Source: SVQP01 sp045650025 (GTDB lineage Bacteria > Bacillota > Clostridia > Oscillospirales > CAG-272). Taken from it: DNA of 16,674 nucleotides. Below the pieces are notes generated by a model. The model made no database searches and was not told the DNA's origin. It saw only the letters and a program-made list of their open reading frames with translations. Positions 1 to 5,701 of the stretch are shown piece after piece; position 1 is the first letter of the stretch, and each line of letters opens with the position of its first letter. The position numbers and the translations under genes are program-made. The DNA lies in assembly GCA_045650025.1 (NCBI GenBank), contig JAZRQR010000084.1, positions 1 through 16,674 of the forward strand, written 5' to 3'.

Positions 1-15
1 AAACCCAAATCAATC

Positions 16-24
16 TGCTATAAT
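16..24 (+). promoter_or_regulatory. Extended -10 promoter of the tRNA pair
   Basis: The sequence TGC followed by a perfect TATAAT (19-24) is an extended -10 element. Its -35 would lie at or before the window edge and cannot be judged. Transcription would begin near base 31, giving a leader of about 35 bases before tRNA-Thr. That leader holds a 6-bp inverted repeat (39-44 with 54-59) that could form a small hairpin just upstream of the mature tRNA 5' end. Confidence 0.7.
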
Positions 25-65
25 ACTGCATGTTCCGTTCACGACGACTCTGCTCGTGAGAATGT

Positions 66-140
66 GCTGGTGTGGCTCAATGGCAGAGCAGCTGATTTGT
101 AATCAGCAGGTTGATGGTTCGACTCCGTTCACCAGCTCCA
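66..140 (+). tRNA. tRNA-Thr (anticodon UGU)
   Basis: The acceptor stem GCTGGTG (66-72) pairs with CACCAGC, followed by discriminator T and an encoded CCA (138-140). The anticodon stem GCTGA/TCAGC encloses the loop TTTGTAA, which gives anticodon TGT and reads ACA (and probably other ACN) threonine codons. The T-arm has loop TTCGACT and a stem that relies on two G-U pairs. The gene is 75 bases including CCA and lies 7 bases before tRNA-Tyr, so the two are surely one transcript. Confidence 0.96.
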
Positions 141-147
141 AAAATAT

Positions 148-232
148 GGGGGATTTCCCGAGCGGCCAAAGGGGGCAGACTGTAAATCTGTTGTCACTGA
201 CTTCGGTGGTCCGAATCCACCATCCCCCACCA
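148..232 (+). tRNA. tRNA-Tyr (anticodon GUA), class II
   Basis: The acceptor stem GGGGGAT (148-154) pairs with ATCCCCC, with discriminator A and encoded CCA at 230-232. The anticodon stem GCAGA/TCTGT encloses CTGTAAA, so the anticodon is GTA. A long variable arm makes this a class II bacterial tRNA-Tyr. The gene is 85 bases. One oddity is the T-loop, which reads TCCGAAT rather than TTCGAAT, so position 55 (normally pseudouridine) is C. Its 3' end is the source of the inverted and direct partial copies found downstream. Confidence 0.96.
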
Positions 233-283
233 ACAAAACCCGATGCAATCGCATCGGGTTTTTGTTTTGGTGGGGGATGGTGG
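217..283. repeat. 30-bp inverted repeat joining the tRNA-Tyr 3' end, the terminator and an antisense copy
   Basis: Bases 217-246 pair with 251-283 over 30 base pairs, interrupted only by a bulged T (263) and two bulged Ts (267-268). The left arm is the 3' half of the tRNA-Tyr T-stem, the acceptor 3' strand, CCA and the terminator stem. The right arm therefore carries a full antisense of the tRNA acceptor 3' strand, including TGGT opposite the ACCA end. This is much longer than a terminator needs. Confidence 0.9.
235..268 (+). terminator. Rho-independent terminator of the tRNA transcript
   Basis: A 12-bp perfect stem (235-246 with 251-262) closes the tetraloop AATC and runs into a T-rich tract. 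The stem core is CCCGATGC/GCATCGGG. The T tract is interrupted by one G, so readthrough into the structured stretch beyond is plausible. Confidence 0.85.
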
Positions 284-351
284 TAGGATCGCCGAACGCA
301 AGGGTCGCGGTTGCCTAACCCCATTACATCACCCAATCATCGACCCTTGTC

Positions 352-393
352 CTTTGCGGCGCGACATCGCAAAGCGATATTCGCGCTGCAAAG
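352..393. repeat. Nested hairpin within the post-tRNA element
   Basis: CTTTGCGGCGCGA (352-364) pairs with TCGCGCTGCAAAG (381-393), 12 of 13 positions. The interval contains a second perfect hairpin, ATCGC-AAA-GCGAT (366-378). The two stems stack nearly coaxially into one long rod. Confidence 0.85.
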
Positions 394-395
394 AT

Positions 396-418
396 GTGGT
401 CACGAATCCACCATCCCC
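396..418 (+). repeat. Partial direct copy of the tRNA-Tyr T-arm and acceptor 3' strand
   Basis: This stretch repeats tRNA-Tyr bases 206-227 exactly, apart from one inserted A at 402. It begins in the T-stem, runs through the T-loop and ends in the acceptor strand CCACCATCCCC, with no CCA end. The copies lie 190 bases apart in the same orientation. Such 3'-end duplication is the usual mark of integration at a tRNA gene, but no integrase or cargo lies between the copies. Confidence 0.85.
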
Positions 419-435
419 ATTCAATATCAATCCCA

Positions 436-462
436 CGACAGGCTCTTCCCTGCCGTTTTTTT
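436..462 (+). terminator. Possible weak terminator after the structured element
   Basis: A 7-bp stem with one mismatch (436-442 with 449-455, loop CTCTTC) is followed by seven Ts (456-462). It would stop any transcript that passed the first terminator, giving the structured element its own 3' end. Confidence 0.5.
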
Positions 463-483
463 GCATATAGACACTTAAGGGCT

Positions 484-512
484 TTTTCACCGCATTTTCA
501 CTATAATATAAT
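484..512 (+). promoter_or_regulatory. Probable promoter of the ABC/GldG operon
   Basis: TTTTCA (484-489, 4 of 6 to the -35 consensus) is followed after 17 bases by a perfect TATAAT (507-512). A start near 519 would give a leader of about 85 bases, which is AT-rich and otherwise featureless. A weaker alternative is TTTACA (541-546) with TATTCT (563-568). Confidence 0.5.
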
Positions 513-585
513 GATGATTTTTTCATATGTTCACAGGCAATTTACAATTTTATGATATGATGTATTCTGTATAGTTATGTAAAAC

Positions 586-600
586 ACAGAAAGGATCTGT
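586..600 (+). promoter_or_regulatory. Ribosome binding site presented in a hairpin loop
   Basis: The Shine-Dalgarno bases AAGGA (591-595) are exactly the loop of a 5-bp hairpin, ACAGA/TCTGT (586-590 with 596-600). The start codon at 605 follows the stem by four bases. A loop display leaves the site accessible while fixing its distance to the ATG. Confidence 0.45.
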
Positions 601-604
601 ACGT

Positions 605-1687
605 ATGATAAAAATCGAACATCTGGTGAAAAACTACGGCTCCAACTGCGCCGTGGATGATATCAGCTTCTCGGTAGAGTCCGGTGAGATCGTGGGCTTC
701 CTTGGCCCCAACGGTGCCGGCAAATCCACCACTATGAACATTCTGACCGGCTACCTTTCGGGTACCTCGGGCAAGGTGTCCATCGACGGCATTGACATTC
801 TGGCTGACCCTCTGGGCGCAAAAAAGCTGATCGGCTATCTGCCCGAGCAGCCTCCCCTGTACCTGGACATGACGGTTGACGAATACCTGGGCTTTGCTTA
901 CGACCTCAAGGGCTGCAAGCTGCCCAAGCTCGAGCATATTGCAGAGGTTTGCGAGGTCGTCAAGATCGGTGACGTGCGCAAGCGAGTCATCCGCAACCTT
1001 TCCAAGGGCTACAAGCAGCGCGTAGGTATTGCGCAGGCGCTGATCGGCAACCCCAAGGTCATTATCTTTGACGAGCCTACCATTGGCCTGGACCCCAAGC
1101 AGATCATCGAGATCCGTAACCTGATCCGTACGCTGGGTAAGGGTCACACGGTCATTCTCTCCACCCACATTCTGCAAGAGGTGCAGGCAGTTTGCGACCG
1201 TATCGTCATCATCAACAAGGGCAAGATCGTTGCTGATGAGCTGACCGAAAATATCTCTCGCGCGGTCGAGAACAACCGCCGCTTCAACGTCAAGATCTGC
1301 GGTCCTTCCCGCGAGGTTCTCTCCGCACTCAAGAGCATGACCGGCATTGCATACGCCGAGGTGCTGGCAGAGCGCGACGGTGAGGCTTACACCTACATGA
1401 TCGAGAGCGAATACGGCGTGGACGTGCGCAAGAAGCTGTTCTATACCATGGCAGAGCGCGGCTGGGCGATCATTGGCCTGGAAGCGCTGGGCATGAGCCT
1501 GGAGGACATCTTTATCACGGTCGTGGACAAGTCCGCAGACGAGCGTATGAACCGACCCGGCAAGCCCGTACGCCGCCGCTCCGGCACCAAGGACGCACTG
1601 GAAAAGCAGGTGGCGGAAACCATGCTGCAGGAGGGTGCTCAGAAGCGCGCCGAGGCGGAAGAAATTGAAATTGAGGACGAGGACTGA
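605..1687 (+). CDS. ABC transporter ATPase, GldA-like
   Basis: This is the cytoplasmic nucleotide-binding subunit of an ABC-2 type exporter or envelope-remodelling complex; two copies would bind and hydrolyse ATP under the permease encoded next. The 360-residue product shows Walker A GPNGAGKST (34-42), a Q-loop near residue 82 (YLPEQPP), a signature LSKGYKQRV (132-140, with KGY in place of GGQ), Walker B VIIFDEP (152-158), the D-loop GLD (161-163) and the H-loop histidine 188. The order of genes and the LSKGY signature fit the GldA branch. The tail from about residue 310 is a charged Arg/Lys then Glu/Asp-rich extension (ending EIEIEDED) that is longer than the core domain needs. The ATG at 605 follows AAGGA at a good distance. 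The transport substrate is not shown by the sequence. Confidence 0.93.
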   Translation: MIKIEHLVKNYGSNCAVDDISFSVESGEIVGFLGPNGAGKSTTMNILTGYLSGTSGKVSIDGIDILADPLGAKKLIGYLPEQPPLYLDMTVDEYLGFAYDLKGCKLPKLEHIAEVCEVVKIGDVRKRVIRNLSKGYKQRVGIAQALIGNPKVIIFDEPTIGLDPKQIIEIRNLIRTLGKGHTVILSTHILQEVQAVCDRIVIINKGKIVADELTENISRAVENNRRFNVKICGPSREVLSALKSMTGIAYAEVLAERDGEAYTYMIESEYGVDVRKKLFYTMAERGWAIIGLEALGMSLEDIFITVVDKSADERMNRPGKPVRRRSGTKDALEKQVAETMLQEGAQKRAEAEEIEIEDED

Positions 1688-1708
1688 TCTCCCCGCAAAA
1701 ATTTATCG

Positions 1709-1748
1709 AAAGGAGTACGGCGTTCCTCGCCGTGACTGAACCAATATG
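1709..1748 (+). promoter_or_regulatory. Distant ribosome binding site bridged by a hairpin
   Basis: The best Shine-Dalgarno (AAAGGAG, ending at 1715) is 30 bases from the permease ATG at 1746. A perfect 6-bp hairpin, ACGGCG-TTCCT-CGCCGT (1717-1733), lies between them and would bring the two to a normal distance if folded. An in-frame TGA at 1737-1739 rules out an earlier start in this frame. Confidence 0.5.
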
Positions 1749-2492
1749 TTTGCCATCTACAAAAAAGAGATGCGCTCTTATTTCATCAATCCCATCGGAT
1801 ACGTGTTTGCGGGTGTGTTCTTTATCATGTCGGCGCTTCTGTGCTGCTACACCACCATCGTATCCTCCAGCTACGACACCTCCACCTATTTCATGACGCT
1901 GATCTTTGCGTTTATCATTCTGATCCCGCTTCTGACCATGCGTCTGTTTGCAGAAGAGCGCAAGCTGCGCACCGAGCAGCTGCTCATGACCGCTCCCGTT
2001 TCGATCACGGGCATGGTAATGGGTAAGTTCCTCGCCGCGCTGACCCTGTTCGCCTCTTCCCTTTTGGTCTCCTGCATCAACTTCATTCCGATCTATGCAT
2101 TTGCATCGGTGGAGCGCGGCAGCGATTCCTATAACACCACCCACATCGGCCCCGTAACCGGTCAGGTGGTTGGCTGCCTGATCGGCATTCTGCTCATCGG
2201 CGCTGCCTTCATTGCCATTGGTACCTTTATCTCCGCCCTGACCGAAAACCAGCTGGCTGCAGCCGTGGTCACCATCTCGGTCATTCTGGGCATGGTGCTG
2301 CTGAGCTTTGTCAACACCCTGATCGACAACTACGTGATTCGCTTTGTGGTAGACTGGTTCTCGGTACTCAGCCGCTTTAACACGTTCAGCTACGGTCTGT
2401 TTGATTTCTCCGCTTTGCTGTACTACTTCTCCTTGACCTTCGTATTCCTGTTCCTGACCGTCAGAGTATACGAAAAGCGCCGTTGGGGCTAA
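1746..2492 (+). CDS. ABC-2 type permease, GldF-like
   Basis: The 248-residue product is the membrane subunit that pairs with the ATPase encoded 58 bases upstream. It opens with MFAIYKKEMRSYFINPIGYV, a sequence typical of GldF-type permeases (Tyr-Lys-Glu-Met/Leu-Arg-Ser-Tyr-Phe, then a Pro-Ile-Gly-Tyr-Val membrane entry). About six membrane segments are visible, near residues 17-36, 50-68, 95-118, 138-162, 170-191 and 223-241, and the C-terminus RVYEKRRWG is basic and probably cytoplasmic. The loop EERKLRTEQLLMTAPVS (70-86) is the conserved cytoplasmic coupling region of ABC-2 permeases. Length is normal for the family. Translation starts at the only usable ATG after an in-frame stop. The ligand is unknown. 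Confidence 0.9.
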   Translation: MFAIYKKEMRSYFINPIGYVFAGVFFIMSALLCCYTTIVSSSYDTSTYFMTLIFAFIILIPLLTMRLFAEERKLRTEQLLMTAPVSITGMVMGKFLAALTLFASSLLVSCINFIPIYAFASVERGSDSYNTTHIGPVTGQVVGCLIGILLIGAAFIAIGTFISALTENQLAAAVVTISVILGMVLLSFVNTLIDNYVIRFVVDWFSVLSRFNTFSYGLFDFSALLYYFSLTFVFLFLTVRVYEKRRWG

Positions 2493-2513
2493 TTTTGGGG
2501 AGGAGCACACACA

Positions 2514-4052
2514 ATGAGAAGAACCGCGACAAGCCGCCGCTTTCGCTATGGCTCTTTGTCCGTGGCTTTGACCATTATCGTCATTGCCGTGGTCGTCATG
2601 ACCAACGTCATTTTCCAGACGCTTGCAACGCGTTATTTCTGGTACGTTGACATGACCTCCTCGGGTGCCTTCACCCTTTCGGACGATTGCCGTGACTACG
2701 TGGCGGACAGTATTATCCCGCTTTTGGATGCCGATAACGCTTCCCTGAGCGAAAAGCAGAAGATCCGCATTATCTTCTGCGATGACAAGGCTGCCTGGGA
2801 GGAGGAGACCGTACAGCAGTACGTGCTCACCACCGCCAAGGAGCTGGCAGAGGAATTCCCCGAGCACATCGAGCTGGAATTCATCAACATCTGGAACAAC
2901 CCCTCTCTGGCAAAGAAATACAACGTGTATGCCGACACCAACGTGGTCATTGCCTACGGTGACAAGCACGTGCTGCGCCCCTTAAACGACTTTTACGTAT
3001 TCAACAGCGCAGACACCGAGACGCCTATCGCATACAACGGCGAGAAGAGCCTGGCAACCGGCATTCTGCACGTGGCGCAGAGAGAGACCCCCATGGCGTA
3101 CCTGACCGTCAACCACGGCGAGACGCTATACGATAACGCATTTCTGAACCTTTTGGTGGATGCGGGCTACCGCTACACCTACCTCGACCTGATGAATTAC
3201 GAGATCCCCGACGACTGCGAGCTGCTGGTTACCTACAATCCCACCAAGGATTTTGCCATCAGCGACGGCATTTCGGTCAAGGATGAGATCGCCAAGCTGG
3301 ACGCCTACATGGAAAACGGCGGCGCATACATGGTGCTGGTCAACTCGGACACCTTTGTAGCAGGCGGCTTTATCAACTTTGAGACCTTCTTAGAGGGCTG
3401 GGGCATTGACTTTATGCACTCCGAGGTGGCAGGCATTGAGCACTGCTACACCATCAAGGACACCTCGCAATCCCTCTCGGTTGACGGCTACACCCTGCTT
3501 GGTAATTACACCACCAACCCGCGCGGCGCAAACGTTGCGCAGGCGGCAGGCTACAGTCCCGTGGTATTCTCGGGCGCAACCTGCATTTCCCCTGCAGAAG
3601 GCTTTGCGGCGGCAGGTGACGGCACCTTTACCAAGGACGGCTGCACCCTTTCCCCCATTCTGACCTCGGGTGAGAATGCGCAGGCTTGGGCAGGCGGCGC
3701 TGCGGCAGCTTATGCAACTGCCGAGAATCCCTTTATCATGATGACGCTTTCCGAAAAGCAGACGCAAAACGGCACCGGCTACATTCTTGCCTGCACCTCG
3801 ACCAAGTTTGTCAAAGAGGATGCCCTGCATTCCTCGGTATACGGCAACGGCAACGTCATGATGGCGGTGATCGAGGTCATCGGCAACGACAAAATCCCCA
3901 CCACGCTGACCTCCAAGCCCTTTGCGGATTCCACCATTGATACCATCACGGTGGCGCAAAAGACTTACATTACCGTGCTGCTGGCAACCGTTCCCGCACT
4001 GATTGCCTGCACCGCGGGCACCATCATTCTTGTAAGGAGGAAGCACGCATGA
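2514..4052 (+). CDS. GldG-like ABC auxiliary protein, first copy
   Basis: The 512-residue product has an N-terminal membrane segment (about 15-37) after a basic start, a large extracytoplasmic domain, and a C-terminal membrane segment (about 484-506) ending in RRKHA. This two-anchor layout and the position after a GldF-like permease identify the GldG / ABC_transp_aux family (pfam09822). Family marks include the IRIIFCD strand (84-90), the NIWNNPS segment (125-131), AYNGEKSLATGIL (173-185) and TVNHGE (198-203). GldG proteins are thought to work on the outer face with the permease; their biochemical role is not settled. GGGGAGG sits about ten bases ahead of the ATG. The stop overlaps the next start as ATGA, so the second copy is probably made by re-initiation. 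Confidence 0.88.
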   Translation: MRRTATSRRFRYGSLSVALTIIVIAVVVMTNVIFQTLATRYFWYVDMTSSGAFTLSDDCRDYVADSIIPLLDADNASLSEKQKIRIIFCDDKAAWEEETVQQYVLTTAKELAEEFPEHIELEFINIWNNPSLAKKYNVYADTNVVIAYGDKHVLRPLNDFYVFNSADTETPIAYNGEKSLATGILHVAQRETPMAYLTVNHGETLYDNAFLNLLVDAGYRYTYLDLMNYEIPDDCELLVTYNPTKDFAISDGISVKDEIAKLDAYMENGGAYMVLVNSDTFVAGGFINFETFLEGWGIDFMHSEVAGIEHCYTIKDTSQSLSVDGYTLLGNYTTNPRGANVAQAAGYSPVVFSGATCISPAEGFAAAGDGTFTKDGCTLSPILTSGENAQAWAGGAAAAYATAENPFIMMTLSEKQTQNGTGYILACTSTKFVKEDALHSSVYGNGNVMMAVIEVIGNDKIPTTLTSKPFADSTIDTITVAQKTYITVLLATVPALIACTAGTIILVRRKHA

Positions 4053-5701
4053 TGCAAAAGTTTACCAAAAAGACCGTATTCTATGCCGTAACCGCTCTGG
4101 TTATTGCAGGCGTTCTGCTTTGCAACGTCGGCTTCCACGCACTTGCAACCAAGGGACTTTGGTTTATTGACTTTGCCATTCCGCGTTACACCTCCATGGA
4201 GGGTACGCTGTACACGGTTTCCGACTCCTGCATTGACCTGCTTGCCAAGAATTTGCCCGGCGCCGTGGATGCCATTAACGCACAGCGCGCCGAAAACGGC
4301 GAAGAGGCTTTGAAGGTGGAGATCATTTTCTGCACCGACCCCGATACCTTGAACGACAACCAGTATTCCCGCTACATTCACTACACCGCGCTCGGCTTGC
4401 AGAAGGAATTCTCCGACTACATTGACGTGCAGTACGTCAATATCATCAAGAACCCCTCTGCCGTACAGAAATACAAGGCAACCAGCGCAACCAACATCTA
4501 TTCCTCCAACGTCATCGTTTCCTTCGGTACCGAATACCGTGTATTTACGGTGGATTCGCTGTTTACCGCCAACGATGCCTCCTCGACCGACTATTGGGCT
4601 TACAACGGCGAAAAGAAGCTGACCTCCGGTATTCTGGCGGTTACGCGCGCCGAATCCCCCATTGCCTGCCTGACCACCAACCACGGCGAGCAGATCGAGG
4701 GGCAGACCGAATTTTTGCGCCTGATCGAGGCGGCGGGCTACGAGATCCGCACGCTGGATCTGGAGCACGAGGAAATTCCCGAAAACTGCAGACTGATCAT
4801 CACCTACGCACCGCAGACCGACTTTTTTGGTGACGCGGCGGACGATCACGACGAAATTGACAAGCTGGACGCATTCTTGGACAAGGCATACTCGTTTTTG
4901 TACGTTTGCGATCCCGAGACCCCTGCTCTTCCCAACCTGGAGGAGTATCTGGAATTCTGGGGCATTACGCTGGCAACCAAGACCGACAGCGCAGGCATGA
5001 GCGAAAACTACCTGCTGCAGGACACCGAATTTAACGTGGACGGCGAGGGCTATGCCCTGATCGCTACCTACGAAACGCTGGGCAAGGGCGCATCCTTTAC
5101 CTCGGATCTGCGCGCCGCCGGCTATCCCCCCACCGTTATATTCAATCAGGCAACTGCCATTAAGCCCGCAGAAAACTACAAGCCCACCTACGTGCTGGAG
5201 GATGAAACCACCAACACCCAGGCTTACATGTACTACACCTACCGCTCCAACGGTATTACCCGTACGATGCACAACGTATTCACCGCTCCTGCTACTGCAA
5301 ACGGCACGGTAGGCGGCGCGATCTATGAGCCTGCAGGTCAATATCCCTTTGGCATTATGACGCTGACCGTGGAAAGCCGCACCACGCAGGAAACCAACTA
5401 CTCGGTCGCGCAGGAGCCCTCGTACGTATGCTGCATCGCATCCACCGAGTTCCTCTCGGACACCGTGCTTGCCTCCGATGCGTACGGCAATGCCGACGTG
5501 GTGCTTGGCACGCTGCGCGCAATGGGACGCGAGGTCATTCCCGTCAATCTGGAATTCAAGGCATTTATGGTATATGACATTGCCGAAACGGTTACCGTAC
5601 AAAACAATCCCATGTCCATCATGATCGCGCTTGCGGTCATTCCCGCGTTGATTTGCTTCGGCGTTGGTATTTACAAAAACGTCAGGAGAAAATATTTATG
5701 A
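4049..5701 (+). CDS. GldG-like ABC auxiliary protein, second copy
   Basis: This 550-residue protein repeats the plan of its upstream neighbour: a membrane segment at about 9-30, a large outer domain and a C-terminal segment at about 521-541 followed by KNVRRKYL. It shares the motifs EIIFCTD (91-97), VNIIKNPS (130-137), AYNGEKKLTSGIL (184-196) and TTNHGE (209-214), in the same order and spacing, so the two are tandem paralogues. The rest has diverged strongly, which argues for an old duplication and different jobs, perhaps as a heterodimer. Start and stop overlap both neighbours by ATGA, and AAGGAGG (4034-4040) lies 8 bases before the ATG. A second in-frame ATG follows at once (4052). It is longer than the first copy mainly in the second half of the outer domain. 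Confidence 0.87.
   Translation: MMQKFTKKTVFYAVTALVIAGVLLCNVGFHALATKGLWFIDFAIPRYTSMEGTLYTVSDSCIDLLAKNLPGAVDAINAQRAENGEEALKVEIIFCTDPDTLNDNQYSRYIHYTALGLQKEFSDYIDVQYVNIIKNPSAVQKYKATSATNIYSSNVIVSFGTEYRVFTVDSLFTANDASSTDYWAYNGEKKLTSGILAVTRAESPIACLTTNHGEQIEGQTEFLRLIEAAGYEIRTLDLEHEEIPENCRLIITYAPQTDFFGDAADDHDEIDKLDAFLDKAYSFLYVCDPETPALPNLEEYLEFWGITLATKTDSAGMSENYLLQDTEFNVDGEGYALIATYETLGKGASFTSDLRAAGYPPTVIFNQATAIKPAENYKPTYVLEDETTNTQAYMYYTYRSNGITRTMHNVFTAPATANGTVGGAIYEPAGQYPFGIMTLTVESRTTQETNYSVAQEPSYVCCIASTEFLSDTVLASDAYGNADVVLGTLRAMGREVIPVNLEFKAFMVYDIAETVTVQNNPMSIMIALAVIPALICFGVGIYKNVRRKYL

Larger units (their letters stand above)
269..418. other. Structured non-coding element bounded by tRNA-Tyr 3'-end complements
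   Basis: No convincing gene lies in this stretch. Its ends are an 11-bp inverted repeat: GGGGATGGTGG (273-283) and CCACCATCCCC (408-418). Inside are a perfect 9-bp inverted repeat (CAAGGGTCG 299-307 with CGACCCTTG 341-349) and a long nested hairpin (352-393). The outer stem plus two inner arms suggests a branched fold. It could be a small RNA domain, a miniature inverted-repeat element, or the scar of something that integrated at the tRNA. The inverted repeats are read directly from the sequence; the function is open. Confidence 0.6.

Noticed and set aside
103..336. Minus-strand open frame across the tRNA pair (WWIRTTEV type)
   Set aside because: It is antisense to two clear tRNA genes and a terminator. 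Such frames recur in databases as spurious proteins because the tRNA sequence is conserved.
243..470. 75-codon plus-strand frame in the post-tRNA stretch
   Set aside because: It begins in the terminator, runs through hairpins, and has no ribosome binding site or recognisable domain.
1..604. T-box or other known riboswitch ahead of the ABC operon
   Set aside because: The antisense TGGT and tRNA-end mimic are suggestive, but no T-box conserved sequence, specifier loop or antiterminator is recognisable, and a separate promoter lies after the element.
1515..2969. 484-codon minus-strand frame across ATPase, permease and GldG
   Set aside because: It spans three real genes and their spacers, has no family signature, and is rich in Gln/His/Gly as expected of a shadow frame.
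5653..5697. Upstream in-frame ATG extending the DUF4340-like protein by 15 residues
   Set aside because: It lies inside the second GldG gene; ATG 5698 has AGGAG at a correct distance and the ATGA overlap used by the neighbouring gene pair.
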